A stretch of 64,000 bases of DNA from Phycisphaerales bacterium (lineage in GTDB: Bacteria; Planctomycetota; Phycisphaerae; Phycisphaerales; UBA1924), in contig JARGPA010000008.1 in NCBI GenBank assembly GCA_029213305.1, forward strand, positions 37,585 to 101,584, given 5' to 3'. Below, piece by piece: positions 36,601 through 44,998 of the stretch (within the stretch, counting starts at the first letter, position 1; each line of letters starts with the position of its first letter). Both the position numbers and the translations under genes were made by a program. The notes beneath the pieces are model-generated. The model did not search any database. It saw only the letters and a program-made list of their open reading frames with translations, and was not told the origin of the DNA.

Positions 36601-38313
36601 GCAATCGCGGCGGCTAACGAGGCAGTTAAACGTCAATCAACAGACACGATGGAAGGTTCAAAGCTTCTGGGCAATCTGTACATGCGGATTAACAACTCCA
36701 GTGATGCAATCGAAGCATACAACGAGGTTATTGAGAATAATGCAGATCCAGATTTCTCATATCATAACCGTTTGATTGAAGCATATGTCCGTCTCGATCG
36801 ATTCAGCGAGGCAGATGCATTGTTCACAAAGCTCCCTGCAACACACACGACTAAGAAACTCGTGATGTTCCAAGCAGCAGATATTGCTCGTGGTCTTGGC
36901 GACATCCCTAAATCACGAACAATCCTTGACGACGCGGTTGCTCGTTACCCCAATGACTCATCTGTATACACCAAGCGTGCAGAGTTTATGATCGGCGATG
37001 ACACACTCATCAATGACTTGCTCTCTGATATCAGTCGAGCAATCGATCTTGATGCAAATAGTTCACAAGCGTATCGCGTGCGTGCTGCGGGGTACTTCTC
37101 AGTAGGGCGTCGCGATGATGCGATTAAGGATCTTCGTTCAGCGATTCGTTTGAACCCAAATCTTGATCGTTCAATCTACGCGTTACTCAATGAACTACTC
37201 AGCATCCCGGGACGATCAGGTGAAGCACTCGATGTTGCTCGTGAAGTGACTTCTCGTCGTGAGGACGATGCAAACTTGATGTCTCGCATTGGTGGTTTGT
37301 TTAAGTCTCGCTCTGAGTGGGAGAAGGCTGCAGAAATGTTCGGCCTTGCATGGAACAAGCGACACTCGATTCCAGACGGCGCTGACTACATCGATGCGCT
37401 CGTGCGGATGACTCCTCCTAACTCAAGAACTGCAAATGATGTGATCAACGAGTTGGGTGCCATGGTTGGCAATATCAATGATAACGCGGGACTGCTCGCT
37501 GCACAGGCGCTGGTACTCCAAGCTCGAGGCCGAGATGACTTTGCGCAACAGCAAATCACCAAAGCTTTTGATATCTCTGTCAACAACAACCAAGAACTTG
37601 TGAACTGGTCAGGAAACCTGACGCGTTACTTTGAAGGCGAACCTCCAAGCAAGGAAATCGAGTTCCTCGAAGCGCTCAAGCGCCGAAACACAACTCCGAT
37701 CATCCAGAACTGGCTTGACTTGTTTATCGCTCGTCGATTGGTCAAAGAATCTGAAATTGACTCTCGAGCGTTCGTTCTCTTAGACAGATTGATTCAGTAC
37801 GAAGAAAGTGCTGAGATTCAGACACGAGCTTATCGGATCAAGGGTTCTACTTACTTCGCTCAGAAAAAATATGAAGAGGCGACCGCAGTTTGGACAGAAG
37901 CTCTCCAAACATTCCCGGACGATTGGGAAATGAACAATAACCTTGCGTACGCACTCTCTGAGGAGCTTGATCGTCCTGAAGAAGCATTGGAATTTGCTCA
38001 AAGGGCGATTGATCAGAACATAGCTCGGAGTGAAGCGTACGAAACAATGGCCGGCGTGTATCGCAAGCTCGGAAAGTACGATGAAGCGGAGCAAATGATT
38101 GAAATTGGATCAAACTACATCCAGTCAATTCCTGCTCGTGTCACCATGATTCTTTCCTCAGCAAAGCTCGCGTTAGCTCGCAACGACCTTGTTGATGCGA
38201 AGTCTCGATTGAACGATGCGGAGTCAGCGGTGCGTTCTGCCCCGACGTCATATCCGAATCTTGAAGAAGACATTGCAGAACTTGCACAGGAAATCAACTC
38301 AGCCGGTGGCTAA
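33685..38313 (+). CDS. Giant TPR protein of the exosortase/polysaccharide locus
   Basis: This 1542-residue protein has one N-terminal membrane helix (about 8-33, RFVIILVVGVVGLLGLLVAAYSV) and then tetratricopeptide-type helical repeats over nearly the whole length. TPR-like examples are GDNFMANGEYKLAELSYSKAVNKD, AGNIDESLQSFERALTIRPDN and MNNNLAYALSEELDRPEEALEFAQRAID. It has no lipobox, unlike the PEP-CTERM-system TPR lipoprotein PrsT of proteobacteria, which is also far shorter. Anchored in the inner membrane, the solenoid would reach through the periplasm and could bind synthase, export channel or alginate-like polymer. The chosen ATG has AAGGAAG 5 bases upstream, and a small hairpin ACGGG-AAAC-CCCGT (33631-33644) lies in the leader. 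It sits between the exosortase pair and the chain-length gene, in the same orientation. Confidence 0.9.
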   Translation: MASRVNKRFVIILVVGVVGLLGLLVAAYSVAYKSAGDLAKRGDNFMANGEYKLAELSYSKAVNKDSTNTENLAKWIDALEKVIPETETEYRDRYNGDYTGAIRKTATILRNNVDAHDRFLSIRHEMLNSSYSRGLADVLIEDTSSSLAFFNDDPSQVQDWERLKRYRGLAITSIARRQGVLDENQFALAIDDLERALIADPDDVESAVGLMDIRTSEVNFSRPASDTQARIDTRVANIAAADAFIATHPNNIRMIMHRLLLNVDMRLKNLGEIEDGSERLNAVTEIFESYKTELQQVANMLGSESRDQLTVNTINSFLRLEVFIDSESKLAQSRRLIDLMIEDDNDNASLLALAGRVAKEAGELDEAIGWYSRIGELETKPLSFEGLNQYYIQRRTLFDQATIRVEQAASLDETAPQADIDAAVLKASEMRDRYASSVTDDDLNLMMLDGKLARMNSNYEEALRLFKKFNEQNQQLNPDGLWEEGVTALRIDQFGVARKALQDMIPLDSNSQRKQLARQALAKIEIKLKNYEAAAQLYKDILAIDPSWTEAVEQLEAVNTLLNPQLHEDPIVAAVLTARQIRLGSTETPGDFAGAIEYLREAVETFNHEPQVAFELTSLMLDSEDIEGARNVVNKALEVHPESESLIKLQEVLVRDDLIDIRVQIQRQSERPEFDKLISIAQLAADGNREELLKQTIEDLNTINPDDPRVVDVSFLGALKYGDIERARSIANRPKNSQVERLTYQARIEISERNPTKAIELLTQAASSGTADASVFQLLAILQRDAGNIDESLQSFERALTIRPDNTSTITEYLWTLAVTARRYDEALSVARRLQLHGSTNPTFMNLWLNLEALSGGKEGRDFAIRQRERLLELNPTNIENKAQLTRMYIQNKQWDSAMELILQLRASDDQLAFAQLEAQWYADQGTYENQSGLVLANGVFAEYIESLPQPVSPEPFIANAEFMLSRGRPDLAIAAANEAVKRQSTDTMEGSKLLGNLYMRINNSSDAIEAYNEVIENNADPDFSYHNRLIEAYVRLDRFSEADALFTKLPATHTTKKLVMFQAADIARGLGDIPKSRTILDDAVARYPNDSSVYTKRAEFMIGDDTLINDLLSDISRAIDLDANSSQAYRVRAAGYFSVGRRDDAIKDLRSAIRLNPNLDRSIYALLNELLSIPGRSGEALDVAREVTSRREDDANLMSRIGGLFKSRSEWEKAAEMFGLAWNKRHSIPDGADYIDALVRMTPPNSRTANDVINELGAMVGNINDNAGLLAAQALVLQARGRDDFAQQQITKAFDISVNNNQELVNWSGNLTRYFEGEPPSKEIEFLEALKRRNTTPIIQNWLDLFIARRLVKESEIDSRAFVLLDRLIQYEESAEIQTRAYRIKGSTYFAQKKYEEATAVWTEALQTFPDDWEMNNNLAYALSEELDRPEEALEFAQRAIDQNIARSEAYETMAGVYRKLGKYDEAEQMIEIGSNYIQSIPARVTMILSSAKLALARNDLVDAKSRLNDAESAVRSAPTSYPNLEEDIAELAQEINSAGG

Positions 38314-38390
38314 TCCGACCGAGAAATGAAATACTCGATCTACTGAGGTTCGATCAGATTATCGGACATGAACGATACGGAGCAGTGAAC

Positions 38391-40604
38391 ATGAGCAACC
38401 AACAACCCAACCGTCCTACATCAGGACCACAACGCCCAAGCGGCGGACAGGGCTCTTCAGGCGGAGGAGCAGTTGCCTTTGATCCGCTTAAACTGCTTCA
38501 GAAGTACAAGTTCGTCTTGGCCGGCGCCATCATTGCAGGCATGTTCATCGGCGTAGGCGCCCATATCTTGGCGCTTCGTTTTATGCCTGGGTTCAAATCC
38601 ACTGTCTGGTTTGAGTGTGCTCCAGCGGAATCTGATGTCCAGACTATTAACGTTGCCAAAATCGACGAAGATGAAATGGCACGATTCATGGGTACACAGG
38701 TTCAAACGATCAAGGGTGAACTTGTTATTGCAGCGGTTCTCCAAGATGCTCGTATCGAAGCAGAAGCACCAAAGTGGTACAATCAGTTCTCACGCAAGGG
38801 TAATCTCGATGTTGTCGAAGCATACGAAGAACTCGAAGATACCATCAAAGCGTACGCAATCCCAAACACATACATCATTCAGCTCTCAGTCCAGGTTGGG
38901 GACAAAAATGACGCGGCGGGCTTGGTCCGCTTGGTCAAAGAAAACTACATCCGTATCTTGAGTTCTGGAACAAACTCAAACATTACTCGTCGTAAGGAAA
39001 CTATCCGCAAAGCAATTACTGGCGCTGAGGATACTTTGCTTGAGTTGACGAATCGTAAAAATCGACTCGTAGAAGAAAAAGGCATTGATACTGCAGACTC
39101 TGATCAGTCTGCACAAGCAGAATCACTCCGTCTGGTAAATGCCCAGATCATTAACAACCAGCAACAGATCGAAGCTTTCCAAGTAATTCTTGCGAACGAC
39201 GAGTCTCAGCTTCAACGCAAGTCTGGAATTGATTACGACTCAACCCTTCGAGATCGTGTTGAGCAAATGCCGCTCGTTCAAGCGATTCAACAGCAGATCA
39301 ACACATTGACTACACAGATGCTCGCGTTGCAAACAGAAGGATTCCTTCCTGAACATCGCACATACAAGCAAATGCTCAGTCAGTTAGAAGCAACAGAGCG
39401 TAACCTTGAAACTACAAGAGAGAAACTTCTACTCGAATCATTCGAAACCCGAATTGATTCGACAAGAATGGCGCTGAGTCAGCTCCAAGCTCAGATCGCG
39501 GATCTTACTTCGACCCAAGAGACTCTCCTTGTGGAACTGAATGATTTCACAAAGACTACTGAAGAGATTGAAGAAATCAATCGTCAGATCTCAAACACCC
39601 TCGATCTGATCGCGGCTCATGATATTAACCTTGCGGACCTAAGCATGGCAGCGGGGCTAGATTCGGCTAGCCGAATCTCAGTCATCAAACCTGAGAATGT
39701 GCCTGATCGTCCTGCATTCCCGATCCTCTACATCATGGTTCCTGCAGGGATGTTCCTTGTAACTGCGCTTACTGCTGGTGTTATCTTGATCTTCGAGATG
39801 CTCGATCAACGAGTCAAGAGTGCTGCGGATATTGCAATGATCCCTCGCACTCGCATCTTGGGAATTGTCCCAGACGCAGAAGAAGATCCAACATCTCACA
39901 AAGCGCTTGAGACATTGTTTATGGACTCGCCGAGTTCTGTGCTTGCAGAACACTTCAGGCAGTTGCGCACTCGTATCCATAAGGATATGAGCAAGCATGA
40001 CCATACGACTTTGCTTGTTGCGAGTGCTATGCCTGGTTCTGGCGCGACGACAGTTGCAACGAATCTCGCTCAAGCGAGTCAAGCTGCTGGGAAGAAGACA
40101 CTCATTATCGACACGAACTTCCGTCGTGCTCGTATTCATACTGCTTTTGGCCTACTCGATAATCCAGGTCTTGGTGAACTCCTTGCGGGCGAGAAGAGCT
40201 TCGAGGAAGCAGTACAGAAAACAACCAGCGGCGGCCCTGATGTGCTTGCAGCAGGATCACGCAACCTTCGTGTTGTCGAACGACTTGGCACTTCAGTCAT
40301 GGGCGAGATCCTCGCTCAAGCGTCTGCAAAATATGACATCGTGATCATTGATGTGTCACCTGCAATCGTCTCAGGTGATGTGATGACTCTCGCGAGTCAA
40401 GCTGACGCGTGCATGCTTGTTGTCCGTGCGATGTCCGAAAAACGAGGCCAGGTTGCTCGACTCAAGAATGAGCTCAGCGACAACCGTGCTGAGTTCCTCG
40501 GAGTCCTCGTCAACGGGGTACATTCCGCCGCAGGTGGATACATGCGTAAGAACATCCGTACTTCGCATCAATACCATGCAGGCGACACAGATCACGCTGC
40601 TTGA
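38391..40604 (+). CDS. Wzz/BY-kinase-like polysaccharide co-polymerase with degenerate ATP site
   Basis: The 737-residue protein has a polar Gly/Ser-rich start and membrane helix 1 (about 43-65). A long periplasmic region with coiled coils follows (about 66-445, including LRDRVEQMPLVQAIQQQINTL), then membrane helix 2 (about 450-472) and a cytoplasmic BY-kinase-type ATPase domain (about 510-720). In that domain the P-loop reads PGSGATTVATN (G549-G551, with Ala552 where lysine is required), the Walker A' motif is LIIDTNFRR (Asn in place of the second Asp), and the C-terminus has only two tyrosines instead of a cluster. The Wzz part should still control chain length; kinase activity is doubtful. 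The start has GGAG 9 bases upstream. It is 77 bases after the TPR gene. Confidence 0.9.
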   Translation: MSNQQPNRPTSGPQRPSGGQGSSGGGAVAFDPLKLLQKYKFVLAGAIIAGMFIGVGAHILALRFMPGFKSTVWFECAPAESDVQTINVAKIDEDEMARFMGTQVQTIKGELVIAAVLQDARIEAEAPKWYNQFSRKGNLDVVEAYEELEDTIKAYAIPNTYIIQLSVQVGDKNDAAGLVRLVKENYIRILSSGTNSNITRRKETIRKAITGAEDTLLELTNRKNRLVEEKGIDTADSDQSAQAESLRLVNAQIINNQQQIEAFQVILANDESQLQRKSGIDYDSTLRDRVEQMPLVQAIQQQINTLTTQMLALQTEGFLPEHRTYKQMLSQLEATERNLETTREKLLLESFETRIDSTRMALSQLQAQIADLTSTQETLLVELNDFTKTTEEIEEINRQISNTLDLIAAHDINLADLSMAAGLDSASRISVIKPENVPDRPAFPILYIMVPAGMFLVTALTAGVILIFEMLDQRVKSAADIAMIPRTRILGIVPDAEEDPTSHKALETLFMDSPSSVLAEHFRQLRTRIHKDMSKHDHTTLLVASAMPGSGATTVATNLAQASQAAGKKTLIIDTNFRRARIHTAFGLLDNPGLGELLAGEKSFEEAVQKTTSGGPDVLAAGSRNLRVVERLGTSVMGEILAQASAKYDIVIIDVSPAIVSGDVMTLASQADACMLVVRAMSEKRGQVARLKNELSDNRAEFLGVLVNGVHSAAGGYMRKNIRTSHQYHAGDTDHAA

Positions 40605-40622
40605 TCAAAGGAGCCGGGATCG

Positions 40623-41654
40623 GTGGTTGACGAGAACGATACAAATCAAACAGAACAGAACCCATCGGATCGCCCACGCCGCGCGTTGGTAACCGGTGGT
40701 TCTGGTTTTATTGGTTCGCATCTTGTCGAGCATCTACTAAAGAACAACACGCAAGTGTGTGTCATCGACAATCTTTCGACTGGCCGTATTTCAAATCTTG
40801 CAAGTGTCATTGATCAAATCGAGTTCATCGAAGCTGATGTTGATCAGGGTCTTGAGCAGATCAATGATGATCAACCGTTCGATGAGATTTATCATCTCGC
40901 CGCGGCGGTTGGTGTTGATCTTGTATTGAGTGACCCGATCCGTTCGATCAAAACCAATATCCATCAGACAGACGCAGTATTTGAATACGCTCTTGAACAT
41001 GGATCTCCAGCGACTCTCATCGCATCCTCATCAGAGGTGTACGGCAAACCTGGAACGAGTGTCTTCTCTGAAGATGATGACTTGCTCTTTGGACCAACAA
41101 GTATCACACGATGGTCATACGCACATGCAAAAGCGATCGATGAACATCTCGCGCTCGCGTATTGGCACAAACATCAACTTCCAACTGTGATCTGTCGATT
41201 CTTTAACACTGTTGGCCCGCGACAGATCGGTCGATACGGCATGGTATTACCTCGCTTTGTTCAAGCAGCGATGAAGAATGAACCTCTCTCAGTCTTCGGA
41301 GACGGGACCCAAACTCGTTGCTTCTGCGATGGCCGCGATGTCATCCAAGCACTCCCTCAAATGATCCGATCGCAGGAATGTGTAGGACGCGTGTTTAATA
41401 TTGGTTCAGATCACCCGATCTCAATCATGGATCTCGCACAGAGTGTTATCGAAACATTGAACTCAACTTCACAAATCAAGTTGGTCGCGTACAGCGATGC
41501 ATATCAACCCGGGTTCGAGGATTTGCGTCATCGCAAACCTGATCTTGATCGTGTACGATCAGCGATCAACTTCGAACCAAAGCTCTCGTTGACTGAAACT
41601 ATCCAAGATTTAGCTTTTGAGATTCAACGCGACTCTGTTCAGGGAGGCGTGTGA
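40623..41654 (+). CDS. NAD-dependent sugar-nucleotide epimerase/dehydratase
   Basis: This 343-residue extended short-chain dehydrogenase has the NAD motif TGGSGFIGSH (24-33). Its catalytic residues are S136 (IASSSEVYG), Y166 and K170 (YAHAK). The pattern RFFNTVGPRQ.GRYGMVLPRFV and VFGDGTQTRCF is characteristic of UDP-glucuronate decarboxylase and UDP-glucose 4-epimerase relatives. It would make an activated sugar for the polymer built by this locus; which one (UDP-xylose, UDP-galactose or another) is not decidable by eye. The start is GTG with AAAGGAG about 10 bases upstream. It follows the Wzz-like gene by 18 bases and touches the next gene, in a clear operon. Confidence 0.92.
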   Translation: MVDENDTNQTEQNPSDRPRRALVTGGSGFIGSHLVEHLLKNNTQVCVIDNLSTGRISNLASVIDQIEFIEADVDQGLEQINDDQPFDEIYHLAAAVGVDLVLSDPIRSIKTNIHQTDAVFEYALEHGSPATLIASSSEVYGKPGTSVFSEDDDLLFGPTSITRWSYAHAKAIDEHLALAYWHKHQLPTVICRFFNTVGPRQIGRYGMVLPRFVQAAMKNEPLSVFGDGTQTRCFCDGRDVIQALPQMIRSQECVGRVFNIGSDHPISIMDLAQSVIETLNSTSQIKLVAYSDAYQPGFEDLRHRKPDLDRVRSAINFEPKLSLTETIQDLAFEIQRDSVQGGV

Positions 41655-41656
41655 AC

Positions 41657-43102
41657 ATGTTGCAGATCACTGATATCCCGGAACTCAACTCAACTTCAAG
41701 CCCATTAGGCTTTGATGATCAACTACCGATCAACGCGAATCTCTCTCAAAGCACGATGACTACTGGATCAGAGATCGCGCAAGCCGCGATGGATCAACTT
41801 GATATCCTCTCAGGATACATCATGGTATTCGCGGTCGCGTTCCTCGTGACTGTGATGATCACTCCACTAGTGCGTAAACTCGCGGTCGCAAATGGGATTG
41901 TGGATCACCCTTCTGAAGCACGCAAAATTCATAAAATGCCCATCGCATACCTGGGAGGCGTTGCAGTCTACTTTGGGATCATTGCGGGGCTCGTCTTCAG
42001 TTACTTTGGATCCGATACTCCAGGACTCATCGACTATCACCCGATGGCTAACGAGCATTTGATCGATGGAATCTATCACCCGATTGTTCCACTCTGGATT
42101 GCATTTGGAATGACTTCCATCGTCCTAGTAGGATTGTTTGACGACATTACTGGGATTCCCCCACGAGTGAAGCTTGGTGGACAACTCATCGCGGCGGCTG
42201 CGCTTGCGCTTGGGAATGTTGGTATTAATGTCGCAGAGGGTGTATTGAAACCCACATTGGGTCGATTGCTCGATAATCCAGATCTTGTTTATCAGATCCC
42301 ACTTCCATTCGAAATCCCAGGCATGGGATCAAACATCACACTCGATCTCATCTATTGGTCAGGCACCGCGATCATTGCGATCTTTGTATTGGGTGCATGT
42401 AATGCTTCGAACTTCATTGACGGACTCGACGGCCTACTTACCGGAGTCACTTCGATCGCGATGATTGGTTTACTCGCGATTGCACTTACACTTGCAATGA
42501 TGGATGACGGTCCGTTCGATGCTCCTCGGATCATCTTTGGACTCGCAGTACTTGGTGCGTGTCTGGGGTTCTTGCCTCACAACTTCAATCCGGCCTCGAT
42601 TTTTCTTGGGGACACGGGTTCGTTACTTCTTGGATACTGCAGCGCTGTTGTGATCTTGTCTTTGGGAGATACAGGTAAAACATGGCTCGTCGCGGCGGGC
42701 TTGATTATCTACGCGATCCCCATCATTGACACTGCATTAGCAATCATCCGAAGAAAACTCGCTGGGAAGAAAATGTCTGACCCGGACGCGGATCATTTGC
42801 ACCATATGCTCAAACGATCGTTTGGAGTCAAAGGTGCAGTGTTCTCACTCTACGGGATCGGGTTTGTGTTCTGCTTCCTCGGAGTGATGCTCAGTTACTT
42901 CCGTGGACGATTGATCTACGCACTAGTACTCATGATCGCATCATACATTGGTGTCTACGCGATTAAGGTTGCTCGCAAATCACAAATCCAAGCTGAAGCA
43001 AACAACCCAAAGCGCTCAAACTCTGATGAGAACCAATCAGATTCTACACAAACAGTTGCTGATGATCACAAAGAACCGATCGTAGTAAACGAACCAGGAT
43101 AA
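41657..43102 (+). CDS. WecA/MraY-type undecaprenyl-phosphate sugar-1-phosphate transferase
   Basis: The 481-residue membrane protein has about eleven helices and the signature motifs of the family: HKMPIAYLGG (91-100), the metal-binding LFDDITGIPPR (D162, D163), NASNFIDGLDGL, FLGDTGSLLLG and the cytoplasmic DADHLHHMLKRSFG. It transfers a sugar phosphate, commonly GlcNAc-1-P, from a UDP-sugar to undecaprenyl phosphate, the first membrane step in making a repeat unit. An N-terminal extension of about 50 polar residues and an acidic tail of about 50 residues are unusual for WecA. The ATG has GGGAGG 9 bases upstream; a GTG two codons earlier overlaps the previous stop. It is the last visible gene of the operon, and later glycosyltransferases and polymerase must be elsewhere. 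Confidence 0.93.
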   Translation: MLQITDIPELNSTSSPLGFDDQLPINANLSQSTMTTGSEIAQAAMDQLDILSGYIMVFAVAFLVTVMITPLVRKLAVANGIVDHPSEARKIHKMPIAYLGGVAVYFGIIAGLVFSYFGSDTPGLIDYHPMANEHLIDGIYHPIVPLWIAFGMTSIVLVGLFDDITGIPPRVKLGGQLIAAAALALGNVGINVAEGVLKPTLGRLLDNPDLVYQIPLPFEIPGMGSNITLDLIYWSGTAIIAIFVLGACNASNFIDGLDGLLTGVTSIAMIGLLAIALTLAMMDDGPFDAPRIIFGLAVLGACLGFLPHNFNPASIFLGDTGSLLLGYCSAVVILSLGDTGKTWLVAAGLIIYAIPIIDTALAIIRRKLAGKKMSDPDADHLHHMLKRSFGVKGAVFSLYGIGFVFCFLGVMLSYFRGRLIYALVLMIASYIGVYAIKVARKSQIQAEANNPKRSNSDENQSDSTQTVADDHKEPIVVNEPG

Positions 43103-43122
43103 TCATTAGAACTCAATGATGT

Positions 43123-44901
43123 TTAGTCGTGTTCGATCGCGAACTTGATCGTTGCTTTTGCATCCTTGAGGGCTTCGCGCGCTTCAGCTTCTGAACGAAT
43201 TAATCGCCCCCCTACTTCGATGTTGAGTGTTGGACGCGACTTTTTGAGTTTTCCGATTACCCATCCTTCATTCACCATAACTTCGAGTACTTGCATATAG
43301 ACAAAGGCGCTGATCCCTTGTGCGCCTCCGATGGTTGAGCGATTGATTGATCCAGCGAGCATGCCATAGATTTTTTCTAGATCAGATTCTTGTTTGATGA
43401 CATCTGCGATTGTCTTCCATGCACCTGTCATTGGGAGAATTGATTCCCCTCGTTTATAGCACTTGATCCGATTGATATGGCCATCACGAAGTTCTGCTTG
43501 ATAGACTTCTTCTGCATTTGCGATATTCAGCGTAAAATCATTGAGCTTGGAAATCATAAACTTTGATTTGCGTCCGCTGAACCGTTCGATGAGCTGTTTG
43601 GAAGATCCAATATCAAATGCTCCAAACCCTGCTTGTTCGATACTTTGATTTGTGAATCCGCCTTGAGCGAGCCATCGCCATGCTTGGGCGGGGTTTAGAT
43701 TAAGACCTGCGTCCTTCGCGATGTCCTTGCAGTAATCCTGTAGATCAGTGAATCGGCCGTTCGCTGCGTACCAATACTCTGCAAAGCGGATATGTTGATT
43801 GATGTTTTTTCGACCCTTCTCGTCATAACTCGACTTAATCCAATCAGGATCTATTTCGCCTCGCTCGACTTCAAGAATTGAATATGCGACTTCACGCGCA
43901 GTCCCGTGTGCGAGAGTCATCCCAGCTGCAAGGATTGGGTCTGCGAATCCTGCGGACTCGCCGCAGATCCACCAGTTGTCGCCTGTTAGACGATTTGCAA
44001 GATGCGACCAGTTCTTCGTTGTCAGTACATTTTCTCCGGTTTCGCTCTTTGCATCTTTGAGGAGTTCAGCAATTTCTGGTTGCTCCTTGATTGCTTTAAG
44101 ATACAAGTCTTTGGGAGATAACCCAGACTCTTTGTAATACTCACTAGGACAAATCAATCCAACGGATGCACGCGAAGGTCCAAGTGGGATGAACCAAATC
44201 CATCCGTAAGGGAGTGATCGAACCTGAACGCGAGTTCCCCCGATTCCGATTTCGATTGCCCAAGTTGCGTTGTCGAAGTAATCCCAGAATGCGACATTTC
44301 GCAGATTTGATGGAGCAACACTTTCGACACCCATCGCTTTTCGTAGAATCGCAGCGTCCCCTGAACCATCAACATAATGACGAGCTCGGATGATCTCACC
44401 TGAATCGAGACGGAGTCCTGTTACACGATCTCCTTCTCTAAGCACTTCGCGAACCATGGTTTCTTCGCGGACTTGTGTCCCCATCGATTCGGAATGTCTA
44501 AGTAGGATTTCGTCGTATCGATCTCGTTCAACCTGGAATGCGGTGTATTTTCGTTGACCTTCGTACTTTGCCGGCCGTTCTTGATCTTCAAACTCTTCTG
44601 CTGGATAAAAATCGAAGTCCCAAGCGTCTGCGTCTTTGCCCCAGGTATAGGACCCCCCGAGTTTGACAGGGAAGTTGGCGGCTTCTACTTTGTCCCAGAC
44701 TTCCATCTCATCGAGGATAGCGCTGATACCAGGGAGTTGAGACTCGCCGACATGTTCGCGCGGAAACTTGGTTTTCTCAAGCACCATCACAGACAGATCT
44801 GGGTTATATTTACGGAGTAGGGTACTCACAGTCGAACCTGACGGGCCGCCACCAATAATGGCGACATCAACATCAACGATCTGTTCTGGTTGGCTGATCA
44901 T
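43123..44901 (-). CDS. Flavin-dependent halogenase-like oxidoreductase
   Basis: The 592-residue protein has an FAD-binding Rossmann motif VAIIGGGPSGST (13-24) and VLEKTKFPREHVGES. It also has FPVKLGGSYTWG with a lysine at residue 80, placed like the catalytic Lys of tryptophan and phenol halogenases, and YGWIWFIP (W234-x-W236-x-I238-P239), the WxWxIP motif that marks halogenases and distinguishes them from monooxygenases. GESAGFADPILAAGM matches the second flavin contact. The last 200 residues are poorly conserved to my eye. It therefore likely chlorinates or brominates an unknown substrate, or is a halogenase relative with another oxidation. AGAGGAG precedes the ATG. No flavin reductase lies beside it. 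Convergent to the polysaccharide operon. Confidence 0.82.
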   Translation of the reverse strand: MISQPEQIVDVDVAIIGGGPSGSTVSTLLRKYNPDLSVMVLEKTKFPREHVGESQLPGISAILDEMEVWDKVEAANFPVKLGGSYTWGKDADAWDFDFYPAEEFEDQERPAKYEGQRKYTAFQVERDRYDEILLRHSESMGTQVREETMVREVLREGDRVTGLRLDSGEIIRARHYVDGSGDAAILRKAMGVESVAPSNLRNVAFWDYFDNATWAIEIGIGGTRVQVRSLPYGWIWFIPLGPSRASVGLICPSEYYKESGLSPKDLYLKAIKEQPEIAELLKDAKSETGENVLTTKNWSHLANRLTGDNWWICGESAGFADPILAAGMTLAHGTAREVAYSILEVERGEIDPDWIKSSYDEKGRKNINQHIRFAEYWYAANGRFTDLQDYCKDIAKDAGLNLNPAQAWRWLAQGGFTNQSIEQAGFGAFDIGSSKQLIERFSGRKSKFMISKLNDFTLNIANAEEVYQAELRDGHINRIKCYKRGESILPMTGAWKTIADVIKQESDLEKIYGMLAGSINRSTIGGAQGISAFVYMQVLEVMVNEGWVIGKLKKSRPTLNIEVGGRLIRSEAEAREALKDAKATIKFAIEHD

Positions 44902-44998
44902 TTCTCGATACTCCTCTAATCGGGTTGCTAGAGTAACAAATAGCAAAGCTGTTTGAAACCCACATCACTATTCTATTCCCCTGAATCGGAGACCCAAC

